Notes: a model not told the origin generated them from the letters alone. Counted from the first letter of the stretch, positions 45,800 through 56,465 are shown. The stretch: 64,000 bases of DNA from Nanobdellota archaeon (GCA_024654505.1 JANLHN010000003.1:231037-295036), one strand, 5' to 3'. Program-made: numbers and translations.

Positions 45800-46393
45800 A
45801 TGGTGTGGTTAGAAGTTGAAACAAAGGTAAGATTGGATGATTCTCAGGTCGCAGACCTTAGAGGGCGTATAAAAAAAATTGCAAGGTTTAAGAAACGTGG
45901 ACAGAAAGCAGATGATTATTTTGCTATCCAAAAAAGAGGTTATCCAAAAAAGGCTTTTAGGTTTAGAACAATGAAAAATGGTGTTGAAGTTACATTTAAA
46001 CGGCATCTTAAGAAATATTGGACAAAATATGTGGTTGTAAAAAAAGAGTTTGAATTTACTCTTAATAAAAATGAAGATAGAGATAGTTTAATGGAGCTTT
46101 TTGAAGATTTTGGTTTTAAAGAGTGGGTTAGAAAAATTAAAAGAAATGAAACATATACTTATAACAAAAATAAAAATGTTTCAATTGAAATAAATTTTGT
46201 AAAACACTTAGGTTATTTTATGGAGATTGAATATTTATGCCAAAAAGAAGATATGGAGAAGGCAATTAATACTTTAATGAAAATTTTGAAGGAGTTGAAT
46301 ATTAATCTTAAACAGGTGGATAACGTTGGATATACTAAGCGTCTTTGGGAAAAACACACGTTAGAAAAAAGGGCTTTTATTGATCAGGGATGA
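45800..46393 (+). CDS. CYTH-domain protein (class IV adenylate cyclase / triphosphatase superfamily)
   Basis: N-terminal EVETK (ExExK); FRFRTMKNGVEVTFKRH; IEINFVKHLGYFMEIEYL. Confidence 0.82.
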   Translation: MVWLEVETKVRLDDSQVADLRGRIKKIARFKKRGQKADDYFAIQKRGYPKKAFRFRTMKNGVEVTFKRHLKKYWTKYVVVKKEFEFTLNKNEDRDSLMELFEDFGFKEWVRKIKRNETYTYNKNKNVSIEINFVKHLGYFMEIEYLCQKEDMEKAINTLMKILKELNINLKQVDNVGYTKRLWEKHTLEKRAFIDQG

Positions 46394-48336
46394 GTATGGG
46401 AATAAAAAACAAATCTAAAGCAAAAAAATATGTTGTAAAAAAAGGAGGGGTGTTCTGGCCTAGCCCTGAAATGAAGAAGATTGCAAATATGGCAGATCCA
46501 AAGATTTATGAAAAGGCCGCAAAGAATCCTATAAAATTTTGGGAAGACCTTGCATGGAATGGACTTACGTGGGAAAAGAAATGGGATAAGGGATATGTAG
46601 AACATTTTCCTTATTTTGAATGGTTTAAGGGAGGGCAAATAAATTTTTCAGTTAATTGTATTGACAGACATTTAGATCATGGGGATAGAACAGCCCTTAT
46701 TTGGGTTCCAGAACCGACTAATGAAAAACCTATCAAAGTAACTTATAGGGAACTTTATGATAAGGTAAACAAATTTGCAAATGTTTTGAAAAGCGAAGGT
46801 GTAAAAAAAGGGGATGTTGTTTCGATATATCTTCCTATGGTTCCAGAAGCGGCTGTGGCTATGCTTGCTTGTGCTAGGATTGGGGCAATTCACTCTGTGG
46901 TGTTTTCTGCATTTTCTGCCGATGCTCTTAGGGCTAGAATAATTGGTGGGGAAGCAAAAATATTAATTACTAGTGACGGGTATTTCCGTAGAGGAAAGCC
47001 AGAACCATTATTGGCAAAGGCAAAGAAGGCTGCAAAAAGAACTACTGTGAAAAGAATAATAGTGGTAAATAGAATTGGTAAAAGGGTTTGGGGAAGGAGA
47101 TATTTAGATTTTAATAAAGCATTAGAAAAAGCAGAGGCTTATTGTGAACCTGAAATTATGAAGAGTGAGGACCCTTTGTTTATTCTGTATACTTCTGGTA
47201 CAACTGGAAAACCAAAAGGGGTAGTTCATGATACTGGAGGTTATGCAATACAGGCCTATCAAACTTCTAAATGGAATTTTAATTTGAATCCTGGAGATGT
47301 TATGTGGTGTACTGCAGACGTTGGATGGATTACTGGGCACACCTACGCATTTTATGGACCATTTTTAACGGGGGCTACATCTTTAATTTATGAAGGTGGT
47401 CCGGATTATCCTAACTCTGGAAGATGGTGGAAGATTATACAGGACCATGATGTTAATGTTTTTTATACCGCACCAACAGCAGTCAGGATGTTTATGAAAG
47501 TAGACCCTAAATGGATTAATCAATATGATTTATCTTCTATTAAGATTTTGGGGACTGTGGGTGAACCTATCGATAAAGAATCTTGGATGTGGTATTTTAG
47601 AATGATTGGAGGAAGTAGGTGTCCGGTTATTGACACTTGGTGGCAGACTGAAACAGGGGGAACACTAATTAATGTTCTTCCAGGAATTGGTCCTTTTGTT
47701 CCAACAGTTTCTGGAAGATCTTTTCCAGGGTTGACCCATGTTATTGTAGATGATAAGGGGAAGCCAATGCCAACAGGTCGTCAAGGGTTTTTAGCACAAA
47801 AATCCCCTTTTGCTCCTGGGATGCTCCACGGGGTCTGGAAAAATCCTGAAAAATATGTAAAGACTTATTGGAGTAATTTCAAAAATATGTATGATACGAG
47901 TGATGGGGCATACCTTGTGAATGGGCTTATTAGGATTACAGGAAGAACTGATGATGTTATGAAGGTTGCTGGTCACCGTCTTGCAACGGCAGAATTAGAA
48001 AATGCTATTCATGATAATAAGAAGGTTGGTGATGTTGCAGTTGTACCTATGCCCCATGATGTTAAGGGACAGGTTCCAATTGCTTTTGTTGTTTTAAAAA
48101 AAGGGGATGGTTCCGAAAAATTAGAGAACGAATTAAAGAAGCATGTTGATAAAAAGATTGGACCAACAGCTAGACCAGGAAAGATATTTTTTGTGAAAGA
48201 TTTGCCAAAAACGAGGTCTGGGAAAATAATGAGGAGAATCTTGAAGGCACTCCTCGTTAAGGAGAAGCCGGAAGGGCTAATGACTTTGGTGAACCCAGAA
48301 TCTGTTGAGGAGATTAAGACAATTATTGAAAGGTAA
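46390..48336 (+). CDS. acs: acetyl-CoA synthetase (AMP-forming)
   Basis: LYTSGTTGKPKGVVHDTGGY; WWQTETGG; LPKTRSGKIMRRILKAL. Confidence 0.95.
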   Translation: MSMGIKNKSKAKKYVVKKGGVFWPSPEMKKIANMADPKIYEKAAKNPIKFWEDLAWNGLTWEKKWDKGYVEHFPYFEWFKGGQINFSVNCIDRHLDHGDRTALIWVPEPTNEKPIKVTYRELYDKVNKFANVLKSEGVKKGDVVSIYLPMVPEAAVAMLACARIGAIHSVVFSAFSADALRARIIGGEAKILITSDGYFRRGKPEPLLAKAKKAAKRTTVKRIIVVNRIGKRVWGRRYLDFNKALEKAEAYCEPEIMKSEDPLFILYTSGTTGKPKGVVHDTGGYAIQAYQTSKWNFNLNPGDVMWCTADVGWITGHTYAFYGPFLTGATSLIYEGGPDYPNSGRWWKIIQDHDVNVFYTAPTAVRMFMKVDPKWINQYDLSSIKILGTVGEPIDKESWMWYFRMIGGSRCPVIDTWWQTETGGTLINVLPGIGPFVPTVSGRSFPGLTHVIVDDKGKPMPTGRQGFLAQKSPFAPGMLHGVWKNPEKYVKTYWSNFKNMYDTSDGAYLVNGLIRITGRTDDVMKVAGHRLATAELENAIHDNKKVGDVAVVPMPHDVKGQVPIAFVVLKKGDGSEKLENELKKHVDKKIGPTARPGKIFFVKDLPKTRSGKIMRRILKALLVKEKPEGLMTLVNPESVEEIKTIIER

Positions 48337-48377
48337 TCTTTAAATAACTCTTCTAGTTATTTTATTAGAGGTGATTT

Positions 48378-49901
48378 ATGAATATTAATATTTTAATTGG
48401 TGGTGCTGCGGGACAGGGGATTAATAAGGTTTCAGATATTGTGTCTAATGTTTTGTCTAAATATGGTTATTATACTTTTAATTATAGAGATTATCCTTCT
48501 TTAATTCGTGGAGGACATAACTTTAATGTTTTGGCTATTTCAGATATTCCTATCGAGAGCCATTCTTTAAAGATGGATTTTATTGTTGCCCTTGATGAGA
48601 GAACAATTGAAACACATAAATCTGAGTTAAAAAAAGGAGGAGTCTTAGTTACTTCTGAAGGTTTTGAAGATGAAGGAAAGAATTTGAACGTTGCCTTGGC
48701 TGGATTTTTGATTAAAATTTTGGGGATTCCTTTAAAGAATTTGGAAAGTGAAATAAACTCTCAATTTAAAGAAAGTGAAGACGCTCTGATTTCTGCGAAG
48801 AAAGGTTTTGATAAGGCTGAAAAGAAATTTTCTCTTAAAAAGCTAAACAATAAAATTTCTATTCTTTCTGGTAGTGAAGCTGTTTCTATTGGTGCAAGGA
48901 ATTCTAGTTTGGATGTTTATATTGCGTATCCTATGACTCCTTCGACAAATGTAATGAATGAGATGGCGAAAAATCAGGTTGAGAATAATTTGATGGTCTT
49001 CCAGCCAGAAAATGAAATTGCAGGAGTTAGTATGGCCCTTGGTTCTAGTTTTGCTGGAGCAAAAACAATGGTGGGTACTTCTGGAGGAGGATTTGATTTA
49101 ATGGGAGAGTCTCTTTCAATGCAAGGAATTTCTGGAATCCCTCTAACCGTCTATTTAGCATCTAGACCTGGACCTGGGACGGGTGTTCCCACTTATACTT
49201 CTCAATCAGATTTAGATATTGCACTTAGGGCAGGTCATGGTGAATTCCCAAGAATTGTTATTGCACCAGGAAATCCTATTGAAGCTATTGAAAAGACTTC
49301 TGAGGCACTTTTACTTTCGGAGAAGTTTAGGACTTTGTCAATTATCCTAAGCGATAAACATCTAGCAGAATCTGAATTTTCTTCTGATGAAAAATTAAAA
49401 AAGGTGGAAAGATTTAGTGTTGTTCGGGATGTTCCTGGAGAAAAAATTGTTAAGGCTGCCTCTTATGAGGTTGATGGAACAGGGAATTCTACAGAAGATG
49501 CCGTTTTAACAGAAAAAAATGCGGACTTAAGAGTTGAAAAGTATGAATCTTTGAAAGAGTATATTGTCAAAAATATGGAAATGATAAAGATTCATGGAAA
49601 TAAAGATTCTAAAAATTTAATTATTGGGTGGGGCTCTACATCTGGGGCAATAAAAGACGCAATAAAAGACCTTGATGCAAAATTTTTACAAGTGATGTAT
49701 ATGAAACCTCTTTCTCCACAAATAAAGGAAGAGATGGAAAATGCAGAACATATTATTTTAGTAGAGTGTAATGTTACTGGGCAACTTGGCCGCCTTCTTA
49801 GAGAGAAAACGGGAATAAAAATTGAAAATAGGCTTTTGAAATATGATGGAAGACCATTTTGTGTGGATGAATTAAAAGAACATTTGAAGGAGATGTTGTA
49901 A
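48378..49901 (+). CDS. 2-oxoacid:ferredoxin oxidoreductase, fused gamma-alpha subunit
   Basis: GGAAGQGINKVSDIV gamma domain; AYPMTPSTNVMNEMA alpha domain; GTSGGGFDLMGE. Confidence 0.93.
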   Translation: MNINILIGGAAGQGINKVSDIVSNVLSKYGYYTFNYRDYPSLIRGGHNFNVLAISDIPIESHSLKMDFIVALDERTIETHKSELKKGGVLVTSEGFEDEGKNLNVALAGFLIKILGIPLKNLESEINSQFKESEDALISAKKGFDKAEKKFSLKKLNNKISILSGSEAVSIGARNSSLDVYIAYPMTPSTNVMNEMAKNQVENNLMVFQPENEIAGVSMALGSSFAGAKTMVGTSGGGFDLMGESLSMQGISGIPLTVYLASRPGPGTGVPTYTSQSDLDIALRAGHGEFPRIVIAPGNPIEAIEKTSEALLLSEKFRTLSIILSDKHLAESEFSSDEKLKKVERFSVVRDVPGEKIVKAASYEVDGTGNSTEDAVLTEKNADLRVEKYESLKEYIVKNMEMIKIHGNKDSKNLIIGWGSTSGAIKDAIKDLDAKFLQVMYMKPLSPQIKEEMENAEHIILVECNVTGQLGRLLREKTGIKIENRLLKYDGRPFCVDELKEHLKEML

Positions 49902-50800
49902 TGGTTAATGAAGAAGAAAAATCGGTGATTAAACCAGTTATAGCTATACTAAAAAGCGAGACTGTAAAAAAACTAGGAACCCAACAAGAAAACACTTGGT
50001 GTCCTGGATGTCCGAATTTTGTGATTTTAGATAGTGTTAAACAGGTTGTTGCCAAATTCATCGACGAAGGGAAGTATAAACAAGAAGACTTTGCAATCAC
50101 AACAGATATTGGATGTCATGCGAAGATTTTTGATTATCTTAACTTATCAGGGATTTATTGCTTACATGGAAGGGCTATTCCCACAGCAATCGGAATGAAA
50201 TTGGGGAATCCTAATTTGAAGGTTTTAACTTTTGCAGGAGATGGTGCAGCCTATAGTGAAGGGATTTCACATTTTATACATGCGTTCAAGTATAATCCTG
50301 ATATGACTTTGGTCTTGCATGATAACCAATCTTTTTCTCTTACTACAGGACAACCAACACCAACATCTCAACAGGGGTTTTTGTCAAAGAGTGAACCCCT
50401 GGGGGTTTTTGATAAACCAATAAATCCTCTGAAATTGGCACTTGCCTCTAATGCAACATTTATTGCAAGAGTGAATGCTAGGGATATTAAACATATGAAT
50501 GAGATATTTGCTAAAGCAATTAATCATAAAGGTTTTTCTTTTGTAGAGGTAATTCAAGATTGTTTAATTTTTAATCTGGATGCAAACCATAAGGATAAAA
50601 TGATGTATAAGATTGAAGACAACACTGATTTAAGTTTGGCAGAGAAATTGGTAGGAGAGTTTGATTACAATTCAAAAGAGGGAAAAATTCCAATAGGAGT
50701 CATATATCAGAATGAAAAAATTCCTTCACTTGAGGAAAAGTGGCCACAGTTAAAGAGTTTGATGGAGAAAGGTGTTGGTTGGAAAGGGAAGGATTTGTAA
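49901..50800 (+). CDS. 2-oxoacid:ferredoxin oxidoreductase beta subunit
   Basis: TWCPGCPNFVILDSV; GIYCLHGRAIPTAIGMKLGNPNLKVLTFAGDG. Confidence 0.94.
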   Translation: MVNEEEKSVIKPVIAILKSETVKKLGTQQENTWCPGCPNFVILDSVKQVVAKFIDEGKYKQEDFAITTDIGCHAKIFDYLNLSGIYCLHGRAIPTAIGMKLGNPNLKVLTFAGDGAAYSEGISHFIHAFKYNPDMTLVLHDNQSFSLTTGQPTPTSQQGFLSKSEPLGVFDKPINPLKLALASNATFIARVNARDIKHMNEIFAKAINHKGFSFVEVIQDCLIFNLDANHKDKMMYKIEDNTDLSLAEKLVGEFDYNSKEGKIPIGVIYQNEKIPSLEEKWPQLKSLMEKGVGWKGKDL

Positions 50801-50805
50801 TAATC

Positions 50806-51603
50806 TTAAATTTTGAATAAAGTCTCAGCATTTTTGTAGATTTGGTCGGCGACATCTTTTTCACTAAGGTTTTTTATCTTGGCTATTTCTTTTATTGTTA
50901 TTACAACATTTGCTGGTTCGTTTCTGGTTCCAGCGACGGGTGACAAGTATGGTGCATCTGTTTCGGTTAATAGTTGAGTTAAAGGAACAATCTCTACAAG
51001 AGTTTTGAAATGTTGAAGTCTTGTGATTACTGGTGGAACGCTGAAAAAGAATCCTAATTCAATTCCTTTCCTGATTAAATGTTTTTTTCCACTAAAGCAG
51101 TGCATTACTACTTTTTTCATTCTAGCTTCCTCTAAAAGATTAATACAATCTGCTTCAGCATTTCTTGAATGGATAACTAAAGGTTTGTCAATCTTTTTAG
51201 CTAGTTGGATTATCTTTCTGAAAACCTCTTTTTGTAATTCTTCTGTTCCTGGCACAACCTTATAATCAAGACCAACTTCTCCAATTGCAATGCATTTGTC
51301 CTTATTACCCTCTATCCATCTAATTTCTTCATCAACATCAAATTCTTCGATATCTCTTTTTACATCATCTGAAATGTTCTTCACTTTTGAGGCTATAGCA
51401 TCTACAGGATAAATTCCAAAACTTGCTTTTACAATGTCTAGATATTTTTCTACAATTTCTAATGCTTGTCTATTCGTCTTTGGACCAATTCCAGAAGTTA
51501 TTATTAATTTTAGATTTGCTTTTCTTGCTCTTTCAATTACTTCATCTAAATCATTATTAAATCTTTCAAATCCCAAATGTGCATGAACATCAATTAGATT
51601 CAT
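50806..51603 (-). CDS. TatD-family metal-dependent hydrolase
   Basis: DVHAHLGFERF; AIGEVGLDY; PLVIHSRNAEADCINLL; ETDAPYLSPV. Confidence 0.93.
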   Translation of the reverse strand: MNLIDVHAHLGFERFNNDLDEVIERARKANLKLIITSGIGPKTNRQALEIVEKYLDIVKASFGIYPVDAIASKVKNISDDVKRDIEEFDVDEEIRWIEGNKDKCIAIGEVGLDYKVVPGTEELQKEVFRKIIQLAKKIDKPLVIHSRNAEADCINLLEEARMKKVVMHCFSGKKHLIRKGIELGFFFSVPPVITRLQHFKTLVEIVPLTQLLTETDAPYLSPVAGTRNEPANVVITIKEIAKIKNLSEKDVADQIYKNAETLFKI

Positions 51604-52112
51604 CGTTTAATCTCTTTGCCATCCTTAACAAGTGTTGATGGTCTTCCATCAAGTTTTCCCACCCCAAGAACAATATCTGCCCTGTCCAAAATTTCTTTAG
51701 GAATTTCACTTATATTTATTGCAAAAGGTTCCCCTTGATAATTAACAGAAGTTGTAATAAATGGTACTCCAGCTTTTTCTACTAATTTTGTGAACTCTGC
51801 ATCAGGGATTCTTATTCCCAAAGAATCATTTGGTGAGACATCTATCATAAAACTTGGGTCTTTCTTCTTTATAATTAATGTGTATGGTCCTGGAAGATAT
51901 TTCTCAATCAACCCATCATCAACAATACAATTTTCTTTAATCCATTCAACTGAAGGAGCTATCACACTGAATGGTTTTTCGTTATTTTGTTTGAGGATTT
52001 CTCTAATCAATTTGACAGAGTCTACATTTGTGGCATCACAACCCAAACCATAAATAGTGTCTGTTGGATGAATAACAATTGCTCCATTTTTGATGTCTTC
52101 CACAAAATCCAT
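51600..52112 (-). CDS. Sua5/YrdC/YciO-family threonylcarbamoyl-AMP synthase
   Basis: AIVIHPTDTIYGLGCDATN; LPGPYTLIIKK; LGIRIPD; start re-set to 52112 from the track's 52577. Confidence 0.88.
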   Translation of the reverse strand: MDFVEDIKNGAIVIHPTDTIYGLGCDATNVDSVKLIREILKQNNEKPFSVIAPSVEWIKENCIVDDGLIEKYLPGPYTLIIKKKDPSFMIDVSPNDSLGIRIPDAEFTKLVEKAGVPFITTSVNYQGEPFAINISEIPKEILDRADIVLGVGKLDGRPSTLVKDGKEIKR

Positions 52113-52145
52113 AATAGTTAAAAACCCGTTCCACTTAAAAACCTT

Positions 52146-52364
52146 ATGATTGAGTATCTTATTTTGTTGATTGCGGTTCCTCTGGGATTTTTGTTCGCGA
52201 GTGTAACAAAGGGTGAAAAAGAGATTTATTCTAAGGTTCCTTACTTTCCTGTGATGATTTGGTTGCTTTTGGTCGGGGCGATAATCTTTTTTACCCTTGA
52301 TAAAGCGATATTTATGACTTTTGCCTTTATGTTTATTACCACTTTGGTTTGGTGGAAGGGATAA
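52146..52364 (+). CDS. small membrane protein
   Basis: 72 aa with two TM segments, divergent from the Sua5 gene. Confidence 0.6.
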   Translation: MIEYLILLIAVPLGFLFASVTKGEKEIYSKVPYFPVMIWLLLVGAIIFFTLDKAIFMTFAFMFITTLVWWKG

Positions 52365-52580
52365 TTTAATCACTCGTATTCGTCTTTGACAGAATGCTCG
52401 CTTTTGAAAGACAATCCTCAGTAATGTAAGGTCTCTTAAAATGACTGGTCCAATTTTATTAATTGTGGGAGCCGCTAGGCGACCAATATATATTGCGACT
52501 TGTCGCGTATCGTTGGGGGTTGGTGATAGGGGTCGGGGGACAATGGTTAGATTTAAAACTGCAAATCTCCCTTTCAAAAG

Positions 52581-53267
52581 ATGGCATTTTATTTGATTGG
52601 GCTTGGGCTTGATAAAGGATCTATTTCAGCGGATGCTCTGGAAGTTTTGAAGAAATGTGATAATGTTTATCTAGAAAATTATACTGTTGATTTTCCATAT
52701 TCTTTGAAGGAATTAGGTTTTGAATTTGAAGGGGTTGGTAGGGAGAAAGTTGAAGATGAATCTATCTTAAAAGAAGCTAATGAAAAAAATGTGGCACTTT
52801 TGGTTTATGGAGATGCTCTTTCTGCAACTACTCACATGCAATTGATTCTTGCTTGTAAAAAGCTGGGAATTGACTATCGGATTTTTCATAATGCTTCAAT
52901 TATGACTGCGATTGCTGAAACTGGTTTACAACCCTATAAATTTGGAAAGACTGCTTCAATGCCAAATTGGAAAGAACATACAAACAAACCTATGTCTTTT
53001 ATAGATTATATTAGGGAAAATCAAAAAATTGGGGCGCATACCTTGATTTTGACGGATATTGGTTTGGAAGTTAAGGATGCTATCGCGCAGTTGAAAGAAA
53101 GTGGATTTGATGGAGAGAACATATTGGTTGTGAGTAGGGTTGGGGTTGATGGTCAAAAGATAATTTATGGTAAGATGGATTCTATAAGGGATGTTGAAAA
53201 GCCCTATTGTTTAATTGTTCCTGGAAAACTCAACTATTTCGAAGAAGAAGTTTTGAGAAGTTTTTAA
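52581..53267 (+). CDS. dphB: diphthine synthase
   Basis: FYLIGLGLDKGSISADALEVLKKCDNVYLENYT; YGDALSATTHMQL; HNASIMTAIAETGLQPYKFGKTAS. Confidence 0.95.
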   Translation: MAFYLIGLGLDKGSISADALEVLKKCDNVYLENYTVDFPYSLKELGFEFEGVGREKVEDESILKEANEKNVALLVYGDALSATTHMQLILACKKLGIDYRIFHNASIMTAIAETGLQPYKFGKTASMPNWKEHTNKPMSFIDYIRENQKIGAHTLILTDIGLEVKDAIAQLKESGFDGENILVVSRVGVDGQKIIYGKMDSIRDVEKPYCLIVPGKLNYFEEEVLRSF

Positions 53268-53527
53268 TAAGCACTCTCAATCTTAACATTACCAGATTTG
53301 ATTTTGCACTGACATGCGAGTCTTTCTGATTTATCTGTTAGCCCAAATTCTTTTTCCTTATTGTTTGGAGCACTTAAATTTTCTTTACCTTCTTTAACTT
53401 TAATTAAGCATGTTCCACAAACACCATCTTTGCAAGAAAATGGGATTCCTAATGTTTCTGCTGCATCTTTAATTTCGGAGCCGTCTGCTAGTTCTATTTT
53501 ATTGTCCCCTAATGAGATACTTGCCAT
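53264..53527 (-). CDS. 2Fe-2S ferredoxin
   Basis: CKDGVCGTCLIKVKEG...RLACQCK plant-type 2Fe-2S motif. Confidence 0.92.
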   Translation of the reverse strand: MASISLGDNKIELADGSEIKDAAETLGIPFSCKDGVCGTCLIKVKEGKENLSAPNNKEKEFGLTDKSERLACQCKIKSGNVKIESAY

Positions 53528-53618
53528 TACTTGATTTAGGAAGGGGGGTTTAAAAATTTAAGTAAAGGGTGAAAATAACAAGAGAATGATTTAAATAACG
53601 TAGAAGATATGTTGAATT

Positions 53619-56465
53619 ATGGTTGAAAATAAGACAATTGATGATCATGAACAGGATATATTAAAATATTGGGAAAAAGACAAGACTTTCCAAAAATCTC
53701 TTGAAAAGACTAAAAAGTGCAAACCTTATATTTTTTATGATGGCCCTCCTTTTGCTACGGGATTGCCCCATTATGGGCACCTTCTAGTTTCTGTAATTAA
53801 GGATGTTTTTCCAAGGTTTTTTACGATGAATAAGCGAAATGTTCAAAGAGTTTGGGGTTGGGATTGTCATGGACTTCCTGTTGAAAACGTAGTGGAGAAA
53901 GAGTTAAACTTTAGTTCTAAGAAGGATATCGAAAAAATTGGTGTAAAGAAATTCAATGATATCTGTAGGGCAAGGGTTTTGACATTTACTAATGAATGGG
54001 AGAGTTTTATTGATAGGATTGGGAGGTGGGTTGATTTTAAAAATGGGTATAAGACAATGGATGTAGAGTATATTGAATCTGTTTGGTGGGCTTTTAAACA
54101 ACTATATGAAAAAGGTTATTTATATGAGGGGGAGAAAATATTAATGTATTGTCCTCGGTGTGCTACTCCTCTTGCGAAATCTGAAATCGCAATGGATAAC
54201 TCTTATCGAAACACGAAAGATTTGTCTGTTGTAGTTAAGATGAAGATTATTGGGGAAGAGAACACTTATGCTCTTGCTTGGACAACAACTCCCTGGACCC
54301 TTCCATCAAATCTTGCTTTAGCAGTTCATCCAGAGATAGAGTACGCTTATGTAAGAGATTTATCTGATGGAAATACTTATATTCTAGCCAAAGAGCTTAT
54401 TTCAAAATATTATAAATCTGAGGGAGACTATGAAATTGTTAAAACTGTTCTGGGAAAGGAACTAGAGAATATTAAATATGAACCCCTATATCCTTATTTT
54501 AAGGATACTCGTAATGCTTTTAGAATTTTGTTAGGGAATTTTGTAACTGCTGAGGATGGGACAGGTATTGTTCATACAGCCCCTGCATTCGGAGAAGATG
54601 ATAATATGATTTGTAGACAATATAAAATTCCAATGGTACAGCCTGTTGATGGAGAGGGATATTTTACCGAAGAAGTTTCAGATTATGTAGGGAAATATGT
54701 CCATGATGCAAACGAAGAAATTGTAAAAGATTTAAAAATCTCTGGAAAGGCTATAATGTCTAGGAAGATTGATCATGAATATCCTTTTTGTTATAGATGT
54801 GATACCAAATTAATCTATCGTGCCCTTCCTGCATGGTTTGTAGATATACAAAAAGTTAAGACAAAACTTCTTGAATTAAACCTAAATATCAATTGGATTC
54901 CAGAATTCTTAAAAGAGGGGAGGATGCAACATAACATTGAGACTGCTCCTGATTGGAATGTTACAAGAAATAGGTATTGGGCTACCGCAATTCCCATATG
55001 GAGGTCAGATTCTGGGAGGATAAAGGTCCTTGGTTCAATTGAGGAATTAAAAAAATTTGCTAAGAAATTGCCTAAAGGAAAGGTTGATTTGCATAAAGAT
55101 TATCTTGATGAAGTAGAACTAGAAATTGATGGTGAAAACTATAAGAGAATTCCAGAGGTTTTGGACTGTTGGTTTGAGTCAGGGTCTATGCCATTTGCAC
55201 AGTTTCATTATCCTTTTGAAAATAAGAAGTTTTTTGAGAAAAATTTTCCGGCACAATTTGTAACAGAATACATTGCTCAAACGAGAACGTGGTTTTACTA
55301 CATGATTGCAATCTCAGCTATTTTGTTTGATAAGATTCCTTTTGAAAATGTTTTAACAACTGGAACAATTCTTGCAGAAAATGGAGAAAAAATGTCTAAA
55401 TCAAAAAAGAATTTTCCTGACCCCCTTATTATCCTTAAAAAATATGGGGCAGATACTATGAGGTTCTACCTGCTTTCATCTTCAGTTATGGGTGCAGAGG
55501 ATATAAATTTCTCAGAAAAGGGCCTTGAAGAAGTTTACAAAAAAATAACACTCTTAGTTTATAATGTAAATAATTTTTATAAAATTTATGAAGGGATAAA
55601 AGATTCTAGTCTTAAATTAGAAAATATCTTAGATAAGTGGATTGTTTCTGAGACTAATATCCTCATCAAAGAAGTTACTGAGAGTCTTAATTCTTATAAT
55701 ACTATAAGGGCTTGTGCAGCAATTAGAAAATATGTTGAGAGTTTGTCAACGTGGTATGTTAGAAGAACTCGAGAGAGATTTAATAAAGGAGATGTTAGAG
55801 CAAAGGCGGCCTTAAAGTACGCCCTTGATAATTTTAGTAAAGTAATTGCTCCAATAATGCCTTTTGCGTCTGAAATGATTTATCAAACAATTCATGGAGA
55901 TAAAAGTTCTGTCCACCTTGTAGAATGGCCCAAAGTGAATAAATCTAAATTGGATGAGGGTTTAACTTCTCAAATGTCTTTAGTTCGAGATGTTGTTTCT
56001 CGTAGTCTTAGAATCCGGGATCAAAGTAATGTGAGCTTAAAGTGGCCCCTTCCCAAATTAGAAATTTTTGTTAAGTCGGGGTTTGGTTTAGAAAATTTTA
56101 AGGAAATTATCGGAGAGGAGTTAAATGTTAAAGAGGTTGTTTTATCTCCGGCTAAAGCTGGCTCTGAACTAGAAATATTATTGGATACAAAAATCACCCC
56201 CGAACTTGAATCGGAAGGGTTTGCTCGTGAGATATCCCGAAAGGTCCAGGCTGCTAGAAAGACCGCTGGGCTTGTTAAGACTGACAGTATTTCTTTGGAA
56301 ATTGTTTCAGGATTTAATGATAAAATTAAAGTTTATGAGGGATTTATTGGAGAGAGAGTGGGGGCAAAGTCTATTTCTTTTGTAGAATCTATTGGAAAAG
56401 TTAGTCACTCTGAAGAAGGGAAGATAAAAGACTATAAATTTACTATAGGCTTCAATAAGTTATAA
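53619..56465 (+). CDS. ileS: isoleucyl-tRNA synthetase
   Basis: DGPPFATGLPHYGHLLVSVIKDVFPRF; WGWDCHGLPVE; ENGEKMSKSKKNFPDP. Confidence 0.95.
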   Translation: MVENKTIDDHEQDILKYWEKDKTFQKSLEKTKKCKPYIFYDGPPFATGLPHYGHLLVSVIKDVFPRFFTMNKRNVQRVWGWDCHGLPVENVVEKELNFSSKKDIEKIGVKKFNDICRARVLTFTNEWESFIDRIGRWVDFKNGYKTMDVEYIESVWWAFKQLYEKGYLYEGEKILMYCPRCATPLAKSEIAMDNSYRNTKDLSVVVKMKIIGEENTYALAWTTTPWTLPSNLALAVHPEIEYAYVRDLSDGNTYILAKELISKYYKSEGDYEIVKTVLGKELENIKYEPLYPYFKDTRNAFRILLGNFVTAEDGTGIVHTAPAFGEDDNMICRQYKIPMVQPVDGEGYFTEEVSDYVGKYVHDANEEIVKDLKISGKAIMSRKIDHEYPFCYRCDTKLIYRALPAWFVDIQKVKTKLLELNLNINWIPEFLKEGRMQHNIETAPDWNVTRNRYWATAIPIWRSDSGRIKVLGSIEELKKFAKKLPKGKVDLHKDYLDEVELEIDGENYKRIPEVLDCWFESGSMPFAQFHYPFENKKFFEKNFPAQFVTEYIAQTRTWFYYMIAISAILFDKIPFENVLTTGTILAENGEKMSKSKKNFPDPLIILKKYGADTMRFYLLSSSVMGAEDINFSEKGLEEVYKKITLLVYNVNNFYKIYEGIKDSSLKLENILDKWIVSETNILIKEVTESLNSYNTIRACAAIRKYVESLSTWYVRRTRERFNKGDVRAKAALKYALDNFSKVIAPIMPFASEMIYQTIHGDKSSVHLVEWPKVNKSKLDEGLTSQMSLVRDVVSRSLRIRDQSNVSLKWPLPKLEIFVKSGFGLENFKEIIGEELNVKEVVLSPAKAGSELEILLDTKITPELESEGFAREISRKVQAARKTAGLVKTDSISLEIVSGFNDKIKVYEGFIGERVGAKSISFVESIGKVSHSEEGKIKDYKFTIGFNKL

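Noticed and set aside
52440-52575. Short plus-strand ORF MTGPILLIVGAARRPIYIATC...
   Set aside because: Would overlap the dphB start in another frame with no promoter or RBS; probably chance.
52113-52577. N-terminal extension of the Sua5-family ORF (51600..52577)
   Set aside because: The first part has low-complexity basic composition, overlaps the opposite-strand 72-aa membrane ORF, and the conserved Sua5 domain begins at the internal ATG at 52112.
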